Shown: one piece after another, positions 47,315 through 60,122 of the stretch
Layout: each line of letters begins with the position of its first letter
How positions within the stretch are numbered: the first letter of the stretch is position 1
Assembly (NCBI GenBank): GCA_950106755.1
Contig: OX467084.1
Coordinates: 28,585,213-28,649,212, forward strand
Origin: Climacium dendroides
Lineage: Eukaryota; Streptophyta; Bryopsida; Hypnales; Climaciaceae
Reading direction: 5' to 3'
Length of the DNA stretch: 64,000 nucleotides
Translations under genes and position numbers: made by a program
Notes under the pieces: generated by a model
The model's database searches: none
The model's input: only the letters and a program-made list of their open reading frames with translations
What the model was told of the DNA's origin: nothing

Positions 47315-47750
47315 GTTCCTTCTCGGGAAGAAGCAAAGGAGAAGGAGGAACCGAAGCGCACCAACTCCCATCTCGTGCAAAGATAATTCAACAGACTGGA
47401 CTTCTCCACACAAGCGCGATCGATGTTTCCTTACTCAGGCTTATTTTTATAAACTAGCCTGCTTTGCAATTACCTTTGCAATTATCTATTCCGTACTAAG
47501 CAGCGTTCCTTCTCGGGAAGAAGCAAAGGAGGAACCGAAGCGCACCAACTCCCATCTCGTGCAAAGATAATTCAACAGACTGGACTTCTCCACACAAGCG
47601 CGATCGATGTTTCCTTACTCAGGCTTATTTTTATAAACTAGCCTGCTTTGCAATTACCTTTGCAATTATCTATTCCGTACTAAGCAGCGTTCCTTCTCGG
47701 GAAGAAGCAAAGGAGGAACCGAAGCGCACCAACTCCCATCTCCTTCTCCA
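47315..47750. repeat. 184-bp tandem repeat, ~2.3 nearly identical copies
   Basis: GTTCCTTCTCGGGAAGAAGC starts at 47315, 47505 and 47689; the first copy has six extra bases. The copies are almost identical, so the duplication is recent. Each includes GAAGCGCACCAACTCCCATC, CACAAGCGCGATCGATG and TTTGCAATTATCTATTCCG. It lies ~0.4-0.9 kb upstream of the GST gene; the open frames across it are artefacts of repetition. Confidence 0.85.
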
Positions 47751-48188
47751 CGCAAGCGTGATCGTGATTCCGGTCGCCACTGGACCTTAAATGCAGTCTT
47801 GCTCTTGTTCTTGTTCTCAATTTCTCATCGTGAAGCGACACGCGCTGGTCAATTAAGACACATGACTTTGGTCCCTAGGCCCGAGGCTACGGCGGCCAAT
47901 TAGGGTGTCGACATTTACCGGCAGCTTGGACACTTGAAAATGTTCCATGCGGCGCTTGACGCCGTTTGGGGATATAATGGTTCCGAACTGTGTAAGAGTA
48001 ATGCAATTAGGATCATATATGCCTGCTGTTATGCGCTTCCATCAATTCAATTCTCTGCCTGCTCGTTTATTACACTGAAGGACTCCAACAATAGTAGGGA
48101 ATTGAACATTGACGCCGGAGTGCGCTGGAGATAGTGAAGAATTGTCAAGAATTGCCGTTTCCTCAGCTAAGCGCTAATCAATCTCACA
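47751..48188 (+). promoter_or_regulatory. Presumed promoter and leader of the GST gene
   Basis: ~47750-47880 matches ~17915-18040 near the HMA gene (GATTCCGGTCGCCACTGGAC, CAGTCTTGCTCTTGTTC, GACTTTGGTCCCTA). The remaining 300 bp before the ATG is of balanced composition. Confidence 0.45.
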
Positions 48189-50542
48189 ATGGCGGATCAT
48201 GAAGCTGGTAGTCAGTTGAAGTTGTACGTGCATCTGGCATCGCAGCCGGCTCGAGCAGTGGCCATTTTCTGCAGGCAAGCTTCTGATCTGACTTTGACGT
48301 TCTAACATCCGCCATGGTTATAGCGAGATTGGCTGCAGCGGCATGGATTTCAGGATTTGCCTGAAGTTGATGTCCTAGTAGGTTATTGTTGGCATTGAAC
48401 TGCGTTGTTTGCCTCAGTTTAGAGGGAAGGGTAATTGTGAATAAGACGTTACTGAGGGTTGGTCTTGTGGTACGTTTTGCAGGGCGAATAACATCGAAGC
48501 CCAGGAGATCAAAGTCGATGTTTTGGGACAAGAGACCAGGAAGCCGGAGTTTAAGAGTACGCATAATTAGCCTCGGTTCAGCAATTGGTTCTCATGTTTG
48601 AAAGAAGCTGCCTTGTGATGATGCAGGCTGAGGAGCATTGAACTTTCCTGCTTCATTTCTGATAGCACTGATAAAGTCGTTCATGAATCCAATCAGTTCA
48701 TGGCTTCAGTGTTGACAGCGATTGATAAGATTCGGATGAATATGCAGAAATCAACCCCATGGGCACGGTACCCTGCATTAACGACGACGGATTCCAGCTT
48801 TACGAGAGGTATTTCATCCTAAATCGTCAATCATGCATTTTCCTCTCAGTTGTGAGGTGAATTTCACGTCTTTGTTTCAGTTTTTACAAATTCTCATGTT
48901 GGGTCACCCTAAATCCTAAACTCTTAGCAAATGGAACCAATGTTCTGAGATTCTCCTCGATTGAGTAGAATGTTAAGTTTTCCCATTCAAAGCAGGTCAC
49001 CAAAGAACCTCACTTTTAAGTGTCTCCTGTTTTGAACGAGAAGGCGGTTCTAAAATTAGACTGTTTTGGATCACATGCATAGAAACATGCATTTGAAAAC
49101 CCTGAAGTGAAATAGCATCGTGATTTATGAGGAAACATCGTACCACTCACACCATTCCGTTCCATTTCATAATTGCCAAAATTTCAGAATCTCCGTGGTT
49201 GTTGTGCAGCCACGCAATTTTGCGCTACTTGGCCACGACACGCAACGTGGCGGATCATTGGTGAGCATGACTGATCATGGGAGACCCACTATGTTATTCA
49301 GCTTCTTTGCATGTACCTCTGTGAGTTTGACGTTGGACTCATTCAACAAAACATAAAATTCTTCTGAGTCGGGAGGTCCGTTTTCAGGTACCCCAAAGAT
49401 GCGAAGAAACGTGCTCTTGTGGATGCTGCCCTTGACTGGCACCACCTGAATCTGCGCAAATACTCTGGTCAGTTATGTCTAAACTAACAATGTCTTTTTG
49501 TTCTCCTCTTCTTTCATTTATTGATATGAGTAAGGCAACGGATCTGATTATTGCCCTCATAATTGTATGGCCTGAATTATACTCTTCACGAATTACATCC
49601 TTGAAAGGCAATCCGACTTGGGGCCCATCTCCTATTGCAAAGGAAGAGTTAGGGGGCCCCAAATAATTTAATCCTCTGAGCATCCCCTTTCTCTGCCACG
49701 CACTCTACTGCATGGTTGTGCCTGAGTTCAAGAATTTTGAAGAAGAAAGTACGTCAATCACATCAATGGTTCCCTTGCAGTTGCTGTCGAATTGACGCAA
49801 GCAACAGTGGCCGGCTGTTTGCACTCCATTCGATCTCAAGCATATTGAATTGAAATCATATAGATCTTGTTATCTGTGTATATTGTTAGGTGAACAATGA
49901 GATGGGTGCACTCGTAGAACTAAAGAACAACCTAAGAATGTTGTGTTCTTGGATGGTGCAGGGCAACTGGTCGCTAACCGCACAATAGCGAAGCTGCCTG
50001 AATTCGATGGTTTATACCCAGTTGGGGATTATGACACCCTGGCCGCAGATGCTGAAAAGAAGCTACACCGGGTTTTTGATGAGCTAGAGTTCATGCTTCA
50101 AGACGGTAAATATCTGCAAAATGCAGATGAAGTGTCGATAGCTGATTTGAGCCTTGTCTGTGAGGTGACGCAGCTACTGGTATGTATTTCCCATTCGGTA
50201 TCACAAACCCTAAATCCTAAACCCTAAACATTTCTAACATGTTCCAGAGTTGTAGACAAGTGTATTCTCTCCCTAACACACTGAGTGACTCACCCTGAAC
50301 CTCTCTATATTTTGAATGCGTATTGGTGGCGGTGTTGGAAGCTCAATCGAAATCAATTTTACTTGCAGGCAATCTGTAGGGTCGAGGATCTGCAGAACCT
50401 CCTTGGATCTCGTGACAAGATTACGAAGTGGGTGGTGGCTGTTGAGGAGGCTTTGCACCCCCATTTCAGTGATGTGCACCAGGACGTCCGTGCTTTGGGC
50501 AAGCAAATTGCAGAGGTCCGTGCAAATGGAGCTGATATCTAA
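48189..50542 (+). CDS. GSTT: Theta-class glutathione S-transferase
   Basis: Cytosolic or peroxisomal GST conjugating glutathione to electrophiles and reducing hydroperoxides (family knowledge). Exons: 48189-48274, 48483-48556, 48748-48808, 49210-49260, 49388-49471, 49681-49748, 49902-50179, 50369-50542; 876 nt, 291 aa, open throughout. Thioredoxin-fold half: LKLYVHLASQPARAVAIFCR with the theta-type Ser in ASQPAR, then the glutathione-site segments INPMGTVPC and ERSHAILRYL. Helical half: DWHHLNLRKYS, then ADEVSIADLSLVCEVTQLL and KITKWVVAVEEALHPHF. Intron 1 uses a GC donor (CAG|GCAAGC). The ends of exon 5 and start of exon 7 are the weak points: the stronger-looking splice sites (donor 49468, acceptor giving 49890) would break the frame, so either weak sites are used or the gene is slightly damaged. 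Start ATGGCG is well placed. No CaaX or signal peptide. Confidence 0.82.
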
Positions 50543-51476
50543 GCAAATTAAAGGCGCCCGGCCTAAAATGATGCGTCAGTGGAGGATCACCGAAGCAAAC
50601 AATTTTGACAAGTATTTCTAACTAGATTCCTGTATGAATTCTGGAAATCAAGCGGAAGATTTTGGTTACGAGACAGTTTGACTGATTTCCTTTTCCTTGG
50701 ATTTGTATATCCCCCTAGCGACCTGGATTCGACTCCGAGTTTAATTGATATCGAGGAGAACCGACAGTTAGTTTATTGCTAGCCAGTGCATTTGTATTAG
50801 GTAACCAATGAGCTAGCGGCAAATAGGTTATCTAATACATAACCACTTTAGTCACTTGCCATTTCAAATCCAAGGCTAAGACTTAGTTTGTTGGAGGTGG
50901 GTGTGTTCTTGAACAAGGTGGCTATAGCTTTGGGGTCAGTTGTTGAGGGGCTTGGAGTGCTTGAATGAAGTGGGGGCTATTGCTCTTATTAGGGTTGATC
51001 ATAGTAGTCAATTCCTACTTTGTCATCCATGTTGCTCAATGCAATGAAGTTTGGGGTTTAGTTAATTTGGGGCATATCTTTGAATGAGGTGGATTTTAGC
51101 CTTTATAAATTTGAAGTTGAAGGAAAGTGATTGGTGAGAATTTGATACTAGAAGAAATGAATTTGAAGATTTTGATGAGGAGAGTGTGCAACTAGTGCCA
51201 TTGGAAAAAAAAAAACATCTTCTATAAAGAGAAGGCAAATTTTTGGAGTAGCTTTGAAAACTTCTCAAATGCCTCAAATTCTAATATAATATTTTGTGAT
51301 GATATCAATGTTTGTCTTCTTCATGAAGATCAAGTGTATTGTACCATCCTAACTTGTTTTATATTCTTTTTTTATTCATTAATTAAACTCTAGGGAATGT
51401 ATTTCCAAAGTGCACATCATGAAAACCCACCTATGTTCTACAAATCACCTATGTCAAACACCTAGAGATTGACCCA
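50543..51476. other. GST 3' flank and AT-rich intergenic DNA
   Basis: Presumed 3' UTR to about 50700, then non-coding DNA. The local open frame at 51062-51277 has no recognisable content. Confidence 0.4.
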
Positions 51477-52215
51477 CTAAAATCCTCTAAAGTCCCATTG
51501 TCCCCTCACAAGGATAAAATGGTTTTTAGGTAGGTTACTATAAGTTCAATTTTTAGTAAAACTTTCTACTTGAAACTTAGTTCAATTCATTCCATTTGGA
51601 TTTGTGATGTAAAAGTTATGTAGCATTTTGTTTTGCAACCAATCAAAACATCTTTTTGAAAAAATAATGTATAGGATTTGCTTTTGAGTTCAATTTTCAC
51701 ATTTTTTCAAAACAACAAATTCTTCAGAGTTCACTTTGATTGTTAGAAGAATCTCACTATTAGCTTTAGTGTGTTTTAAATCCATCTTAGAGCTATCATT
51801 GATTTATATTTATCCTCCAACATACACCTTTTTCTACTTGACAATTTTTTAAAGAATGAAAATCACATTATTTTTGTATTTTTATTTTCCTATATTCTCA
51901 AATTAATTCTTCATGCATGGTTAAAAATTTTATTTGCAAAATTTTTTAATTAATAAGATTCAAAGTCTCATAAACTAATTTGCCACTAAGCCTAAAAATA
52001 TAATTCTTCACTTTGAACACATTTATCTTGCAATCTATAAAAACAAAGTGTTAAAAAAAAATTCCATACATTTTCATACTATTGTACTATAAAATCCTAT
52101 AGTTAGATATGCAAAAAAATATCAAATTTAAATTTTTTTTTCTTATCATATTAGAAATGGTAGTTTTGAATATTTTTTGACAAAAAGAAGGCCTTGGGAC
52201 TTCAGAGGGTAAAGT
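51477..52215. mobile_element. Probable member of the TTAA-type repeat family
   Basis: Left side ACTAAAATCCTCTAAAGTCCC, right side GGGACTTCAGAGGGTAAA, an imperfect inverted pair. The right 250 bp matches 59880-60122 and 54060-54260 in order (ATCTTGCAATCTA, CTATAAAAT, TTTTGA, CCTTGGGACTT). Non-coding and diverged. Confidence 0.45.
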
Positions 52216-52279
52216 CTTACATTAGCTTATGATAAAAAATTTCAATAAAGGGGATTTGATCTACATTAGGCTAAATTAG

Positions 52280-52850
52280 TAGCTACAATCAATGTCTTAG
52301 ATGATGGTGATAGAGTGATTGCAAGACTTCCACCTTTTTAGGATAGATTCATTACAAAATGTGACTTATTTAGGCCTTCATGTTGTAGCCATATTAAGTA
52401 ATATTGTGACTATTGTAAGTAAGTAAGTTGGCCATTATTGATGTACTAGACCTTCTCTAAAGTAATATGAATAGAACTAGGATGATTATATTAGACTATT
52501 AGAGAAATTATTACTTTAAAAAAGGTCATTGCATTAATGATGTTTGTATGCAACCCAAGACCAAACCAGACAATCAATATATATTACCTTAGAGAGGTTA
52601 TTACTTTAATGATTATTACTTTAGAAAATTTTGTTTATACACTTTTTATTCATTTTGAAGTAGAGACTAGAGACTCTAGTACATTAATTGAACATCATTC
52701 TTCAAAAATTCATAACAATTCATACTTTGCCAAAAAAAATTCACTTCCCATTTTTGACATTTGTCTTTATGTGGGAGAAAAACTTTCAAAATTTCAACAA
52801 TGCCAAAAGGACAAACTAATCATTTTGATGTTATAGGTTGGTTTACCTTT
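52280..52850 (+). repeat. Uninterrupted relative of the MULE target repeat
   Basis: Collinear with 18212-18607 plus 35725-35760: ATGATGGTGAT at the left, CAATGCCAAAAGGACAAACT, then ATAGGTTGGTTTACCTT at the right, without the 17-kb insertion. An open frame (52537-52836) is part of the repeat. Confidence 0.6.
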
Positions 52851-53389
52851 TGTATGAAGAAATTGTAGACAAATGTGATATTAACCCTTAAAGGACCAAA
52901 GAGACCACTTTTGGTTTTGTGAGAATTTGACAAGATATGTTGACTTCATAATTTAGAAGTTTTGCATGGATTTTTATAGGATCTATGCTATTCATCATAA
53001 TCTATGTATAAAGCTTTGTTTCACGTCATTCCAATAAATATTGCAAAAATTAGAGGGTTCTTTTTTATTTCAATATCAAACCAAGCAACAAAATATATAT
53101 TCTAAAAAATTTAAATTAATTTTTTGGAGACTTTATATATTGATAACTATGCAAAAGAAATTGAACCATTGAATTCCACATAATGAGGTAAAAATTATGA
53201 GGCATTTAATTTTGCGGGTAATGAAGGCATCTTTTATAATTTATTTTTTTATAAATAAAATAAAAATTCTAATACATAGGACATTAATTTTTTCCTAGAA
53301 CATTTTTACTATGGAAATTAATAATTTTCAATTTCTTGTAAAAGTTATTAGCATATTAATTTTTTCTTTCAATACTACCACCTTCCACT
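52851..53389. other. AT-rich intergenic DNA
   Basis: Contains a TTAACCCTTAAAGGACC end-like sequence at ~52884 without a clear partner. No gene. Confidence 0.4.
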
Positions 53390-54290
53390 TTAACCCTTGG
53401 AGGACTAGCCTTGTGTTTTGGGCAACATAACTTTTGGGGGCAAGTACATGTGAGCAAAGATTTTTTTTAATTTCACAAAACATGTGGACAAGGAGTAGCT
53501 TTAAGGCCCAACAATTTTCATAATTTTTTACTACATGGTTAAAAAGTTATTGTGTAATATGTAGTTTGTTTCTCAATTTGGATAGCCTGGGTAGATAAGA
53601 AAGAATCATTTTTTTCAGAAATTAAAATCTCAAAATTGGTTCATTAGATTTACATATACAAGGAAAGCTTTGAATCATTCCATTTTGATTAATGAAATGA
53701 AAATTATGAGGAGTTCTAGTTTGTAGGTAGTATTCCTTTATTTAACTCATTTTTCAATATTTTTGGAAAAAAATAAAATCATAGGGTGTAGATTATTTAT
53801 TATAACATTGCAACCATTGGGATTGGTGTTTTTCAATTCCATAAATAAGTTCTTATGAATTTAGTATTTTGAATCATCTTCTACATCTTTCTATTTACTA
53901 TTTTTATCCTATATGTAGGACAATTCCAAATGATTTGAAATTTTCAAGCATGTAGACAACCTTCCTTGAAGAATGAATCCAAAGAAGCACAACCATTTGA
54001 AACATTTTTTCATAATGATCTTACCTTGTGTAGTGCAGCTACTCATATTTTTGCAGGACAAAAAAAAGGATTTTGCTACTTCAAACGCTAATATCTTGCA
54101 ATTTGTACGATGGAAGTTTTTGTAATTTTCTCCACACCTTTCCAAACTAGAGTACTATAAGATCCTATAGTTTCATATGCCCCCAAATGATATTTAAAAA
54201 AAATTTGGTACTTGTACTAGAAATGGGAGTTTCAGAGCTTTTTTGGTGAGAACATAGTCAAGGAACTGTAGGATTTTATTTTTTTAAATG
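53390..54290. mobile_element. TTAA-type repeat, inverted relative of 37161-40175
   Basis: Left end TTAACCCTTGGAGGAC. The body matches 40150-39860 and 37740-37190 on the other strand. The right end has decayed near 54285. Non-coding. It lacks the G-poor 2.1-kb block of its relative. Confidence 0.5.
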
Positions 54291-55217
54291 AATTTGAAAG
54301 TTTCTTGGGTTAAAATTTTTTCACATTTTTCCAACACTTTTTTGAACATAATGACAAAATGAACAAGTTATGGAACAAACATGTTTTCTTTTTTCTAAAA
54401 ATATTGAAGGAAAAAACTTCACTTTTTGAAAGGGCTAAAAATGCCTACATTTTAAAGTTTTGGCACATTGAACTTGCAATTAGTGGAGATATTTACTTTT
54501 AAATTTTAGGAAAGTTTACCTGCACAAATCAAGGAAAAGATCCTACAATAAAATTTATCAAAAATTATTATCGATGAAGATTTTGACCTTGCTTTAGGGA
54601 AGAGTATTTTGAAGGATTTTGGATCTCTAAACATGACGGTCCTTTAGGAATTAAGGACATAATTAGATAGTTGTGAAATGGACTCTCGGCCATGAGATCC
54701 TCACAATTTTTCTAATTTGACTTTTACCTAAATTACAATTTTCTTACAATGATACAAAAATTTTGGTTTGAGTTCTTGATGATCATTAATGATAGTTTTA
54801 TTCTTAAATTTGATCCCTAGAAAATTACAAAAATGTTTGTATTAGTTCTTATTACATGTTGCCAAGCAATATATGTTTTGGCCATAACTTTTGTTTCATA
54901 CTTCCAAAGAACTCAAAATTTATATCAAAGACATACAAAACTATTATAAACATTGTATACTTTTTCATGTATATATTAAATAATATTTTGAAAATACCTC
55001 CAATGGGATGTCATCCTAACCATTGTAGAGGTTATACTATTTGGGGCCAAAAAACAAATTTGAAGCTAAAAATTAAAATTTAAAGTCATATGAAAGGATT
55101 TTATAAATTGGCTCAATGATTCTTTTTGAATAATATTTCTAAATCTTGCACATCTGTTTGATGTGTGCTAGCTATGTATAATGTGCTATAGGAATTGTAG
55201 AATTCTTTTTTATTAAA
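54291..55217. other. AT-rich intergenic DNA
   Basis: No gene and no clearly bounded element was seen. Confidence 0.4.
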
Positions 55218-55222
55218 ATGTC
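55218..55222. repeat. Left target duplication of solo LTR 2 (ATGTC)
   Basis: ATGTC, identical to 58967-58971. Confidence 0.88.
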
Positions 55223-58200
55223 TGTGAATGCCCATTTAGTCACTCATGACTCCGGATTTGTTTTTTTTGGATTTGATTAGCTTTAAATGTAGTTTTATAT
55301 ACCAAAAGACCAAAAAAGAGTGAATAACCAAAATGGAGATGTCACATACCAAAATAGCAATTGGTCCTAAATGGAGCATTTTCTTTTAATTATGACCAAA
55401 TCTTGCATGTAGATAGGGTAGAAACCCAAAAATTGTACAAAGTAAACGTATGTGGTAGAAATTGCCCAACTTGTCTAAACCTGCCTTTCAGTGACAAAAT
55501 CCTAATTAAATTGGTCTGAGGGAACTATGAAAGAACCCTAGTTTAGATCTCCAAAGAAAGGTTTCAGTTTTCCCATTCCATCGATGAATTAGTAGAAACC
55601 CCAATTGTTAGCCTGCAGATAAAGAAAACTCAAGACGGACCAGAGAAGGGCATCCACAATATAAGTATGGTGACTTGAAGTGGGAATTGTGCCAGGAATC
55701 CAACAGAGTAATCGGTTCACCAAGATTCCCTTCCATTTTGAAGATTTCCTAATTACCAAAAGTTAAAGGAGATAGCGGGATTTGATTCTCCTTCCGTAGA
55801 TGTGCAAAATGGAAATATAAATTTGCACATCTCTTGTGGAACTTCATAAGAGGTTCCATGAAAATTCTCGGTTTTTTCTGATCTCAAAAGGATCTTTTTC
55901 CGAACAGTCAACTACTTAAGGCTATGATGGGAAATTCCTAGAAATTACCCAAGTTGCGATAAAATCTCACTAAAAATTACTATAGCTTTTTTTATGTTAA
56001 TAATGAGCTGCAACAAGTTTCGTAGCATTCCGATAGTCAGAAGACTCAAAATTGACAAGATTATTCAAAATTGGCAAAATTGAAGATTAAGCGTGGAGTT
56101 GACCGGTGTATCGGGAGCATACGGCATCGGATTGAAGTCAAAGCAGGGTCTTTTCTTACTCCTTTACACCTACTAAAGAGCCTAGGCTAGTTACTTTTCA
56201 TAGAAAAGTTGATCTCCAAAAGTTAGATTTTTATCTATTTTTGGTCATTCAGTTGGCACTAGGAATCTTTGTGATTTTGCGTAGGAAAAAGGGGCGGGGA
56301 TATTTTACACTAAAAATGGCCTTTTGAAGCCAATGGCACAATCCGTTTGTAATTTGGAGTCTTTCTCCAAAAGTTAGCATGTTGAACCAACGTAGAAAGT
56401 TAAAAAAAATTAGAACTAGGATGAAAAATTTAGGAAATAAGATTACCTTGTAGGAACTTGGGGGGGAGTGAGGCCCTTGGAAAAGTATATAAAGGCTCTC
56501 ATTTCTCTCTCAAACAACCCCTTTGTTACTAATTGGTGACCATTTTGGCATCACATACACGTTACTTAGTTCATTAGATTGGACTATTGGGCCAAATTTT
56601 GATTTCAACTTGTATATGTGTTGTTTTTTGAGTACTTTTTTTTTTTCCAAGCTTTGAAGGACTTGAGGGGTCCCTTCAAATATTGACAATTGATTGTAAA
56701 ACTTATTTGTCTATTGTTGAAAATTGTTGGTTGAGTTTCCATTTACTAAACTTGTGATAATCCCCTCACTATACCTTGGCAATGCTGCTTTGAGGGTTGT
56801 TGTGATTATAGAAATTGTTGGTACTTGGACTCTTGTTGTTGTAGACTTGTTTTATTTTCTCCAACCACTCCACCAAGTAGTGGAAGCACTTGCAAAATTT
56901 CCTTATAAATTCTTTTAGTTTTCACCAAGTAGCAAAAGGGTTGGCCTGGCTAGCCAAGTAGCTAGGCAGGAAGGGGGTTTGATCACCCCTCCCTAAAAAA
57001 TTGAACTTAGTTTTTTATTTTTGTTTTTTTTATTTTTTTGTGCTTGTGTTTTTTAAAAAAAAAAAAAAGAAAAAAAAAGAAATGAACAAACAAACAAACA
57101 AACAAACCAAAAAAAAGGGGAGTCGTGTTTATAAATACAATTAGAGGAATTAGAAGAAGAAGAGAAGGAAGGAGGAGAAATTAGGGAAAGGAAGTCCAAA
57201 ATTTGGATTTTAGAAATAGGAATTAGAAGAGGCAATTAGCATGCAAATTGGAGTTTGGGGAGGAGAAATTGACAATTAAGAAATAGAGATTAGTAGACAA
57301 GTAGCAATTCCTATCTCACCACTCTTTCAACTCTTCTAGCTTAGACTAAGGTTGAGTTCAAAAATCCAATAGGAATGATAGTTGTGAGTTGATTACAAAG
57401 GTATTGGATTATTATAGTTGAAGTTGAAGAAGAAGGAGAAATCTAAAATATTTAGAACAACCAATTAGAATTGAGATAAGGGAACTTAGAAGAAGATTGA
57501 TCAAGTGTATTGGATCAATTTATGTATTTTTTTTGAAATACGTGAAATAAATGAAGGAAAGGGAAGAAGAAGAAATAATTGAGTAGAATAGAATATAGAA
57601 AAAAAAGAGGAGAGATAAAGAGGAAGAATGAAGTTAGAGAAAAATAGGACTTAGAAGTGTATCCAAACACTAACTTAAGCCATGGGCAAAAATTACAAAT
57701 TAAGGTAGGAAGATGGCGGACGATGGAGCATTCCAAGATGCGTACAACTACCTCAACGAGGAAACCGATTCCGAGGTAAAGTATTCAGTTCTTCCCTTGC
57801 TTTTGATTTATTGAAAACAGACTAAAATACCATATGGCCGAATTACCAATAGGATTCAGAGCATAAAGATTACGGTTTTAGTCAACGTTAGTAAGATCAA
57901 ATGGTAGATCTTGCTTAGAGGTTTCCAAAAACATCTCACACTTTGAGATCCGACTTAAAATGAGAAAGATAGAAGCAGATGAAATTTAGAGCCAAAATTG
58001 GATGAAATTTATCTAGGACCAAAGCTTTTGGAACAAGTCAATTTAGTCAAACAGAGAATATTATTTAGAAACCATAACTGAAAGAAAAACTTAATTTCAA
58101 GTTGTAGATTAGGAGATACTAATGGATGAAGTTTGAATAACCATTTAAGTGGTCAAACTTCATTCATCAATAACTTATAGTAGAAGAAGCCAATTAGCAA

Positions 58201-58966
58201 GCACAAATTTAATCTAGAATCCTAGAATGAAGAACTACAAGGAAAAGATGCAAACTTTTTAAAAATAGTAAACTGACAGAAGTTAGACCGGAATTAGAAG
58301 AACAAGGAAGACTAATCTAGAACTTTGAAGTTAGATTGGAATGATAACTTAGAATCTTAAGCTTGTAGAGAAGGATAATTAGAACCCATAAGAACTTCAA
58401 ACTCTAAAAAAGACTAAAAACTCAATAAGATATAGAAGGATGAAGTTTAGGGCTAAGTTTGGATGAAACTTAGATAGAATTGTCAAATTCATACCAAACT
58501 TGGAAGTTAGGTAGAAACAAATATTTTAAGTATATCTTTAAAATATCAAAGTCTTTTGAATTAGGGAACTAACCTAAAAACGTGGATGAAGTTTTGATGA
58601 ACCAAATAGTGGTTAAACTTCATCCACTCATATCTTTTGCTAGGAGTGTCCAATTAGGGTGAATTTTATAGTTTTGGAAAGGGGAATTAATCATCTACAA
58701 TATGGATTACTTAGTTTGTGTCTGAACCACCTTTTGCTAAACAACCACAACGGCACATTAGAATCTACAATCACTTGACAAGCAATAGTTTAGATCTTGT
58801 TTTGATTAGGTTTTCGCATACTTAAAGTCTACTTAGGAATTAGAAAAGATCCACTGCTTGGAAGACACAATGGAACGAGACGTTAAAACACTCATAGGAT
58901 AAAACCAACTAAAAGAACTTGGTTGTGTTTGTTAATTTACCAAGGGTGGGTAAATAAGCGCTTACA
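55223..58966 (+). mobile_element. Giant solo LTR (3744 bp), second copy
   Basis: Starts TGTGAATGCCC, ends AAGCGCTTACA, flanked by the 5-bp duplication ATGTC. It is collinear with 24259-28116 over the U3-like part (GTCACTCATGA near the start, TTGAGGGAACTATG-like, GGTTTCAGTTTTCCCATTCCAT) and again at the 3' end (CAAGGGTGGGTAAATAAG). TATA box at 56486. Between ~56520 and 57720 it differs from copy 1 and holds a poly-A/CAAA simple repeat at 57050-57115. No gag/pol frame. Confidence 0.85.
56486..56493 (+). promoter_or_regulatory. TATA box of solo LTR 2
   Basis: TATATAAA at the same place as in copy 1, followed by CTCATTTCTCTCTCAAAC. Conservation in two copies supports a promoter role. Confidence 0.6.
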
Positions 58967-59182
58967 ATGTCACTAGTTGAATAGAAGTCCACATAGGTTG
59001 AAACAATGATCATTTTTCTTTTTTCTCATTTTCTTTTTAAAAATTAAAAATTAAAAAATTATTATCTTATCATTTTGAATTTTTCTATTTTGTGCATAAT
59101 TTTTAGAAAAAAGTTTAGCCTTGAATTTTTGGAAGTAAATTATTTTCTATGCTCTACTAATTTTTCATATTTTTCTTGATTA

Positions 59183-60122
59183 TTAATCCCTAAAATTCCA
59201 AAGTCCCTATGGGGGACTCTTGGGATTTTGCTAGTAGGCTCATGAAATCTCAATTTTTGACATAATTTTTTGAAACTTTTCTTAAAGTTAGGAAATCAAA
59301 TTAGCTTTTGGAAAATATAATTTTTATTTCAATCAATGACTGGAAACAATGGTTATGCGACCATAAGTCCAAAAAGCAACTCGAGGGGCAGCCCAAAAAA
59401 AATCACAAAAAGTTGAATTTTTTAGTTTTTAATTTTTTTTCACAAAGATTATATTTTTATCTACATTTGAAGTTTTGATTCATGCCATTTGGACTATTGA
59501 TGAGAAAATTATGGACAATTATATTTTTTGGACAATTAGAACATCTTCTTGGAAAAAAACTTATAGAATCCATTTTTGAATGCAATTTTCACAATTTTAC
59601 AAAAAAAATTGATATATAGGGTTAAAATTTCTTACTAGAACAATCTCATCATTGGGATTATTGTGTTTTTATTTCATTTTAAAGATATTAATGGTTTAAT
59701 TATTCCTTCAATCTTGAACCTACTTCTACTTAACCATTAAGTAGAAGTAAAATTAAGTGAAAATCAAGTGCCTTTTATTGAAATTTTTCCCTTAGATTAT
59801 CAACTCAATTCTTCTACATTAAAAATTGTATAACCTAAATCAATAGTGCAAAAATTTTAAGTTAAAAAGATTCAAAGCCAAAAAATCTAGCCAATCAAGG
59901 TATTCAATAAACTTGTTTTCTTCACTTTAAATGCAAATATCTTGCAATCTACATGGTCAAAGTTTCTAAAAACTTTCCACACATTTTTATACTAGTGTAG
60001 TATAAAATTGTATGACTAGGTATTAAAAAGAAAAAAAATTAAAGTTTTTTGCTCTATGCAATAGAAATGTCAATTTTGAGTAGGTTTTGATGAAAAAAAA
60101 GCCTTGGGACTTTAGAGGTTAA
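59183..60122. mobile_element. TTAA-type non-coding element
   Basis: Left end TTAATCCCTAAAATTCC, right end GGACTTTAGAGGTTAA: an imperfect inverted pair with TTAA at both tips. The right part is shared with 51950-52215 and 54060-54260. No coding sequence. Confidence 0.45.

Noticed and set aside
47250..47570. 106-codon open frame
   Set aside because: It spans nearly identical 184-bp tandem repeats; the frame is a by-product of repetition.
54856..55083. 75-codon open frame
   Set aside because: AT-rich, no start context or motif; next to the LTR but not part of it.
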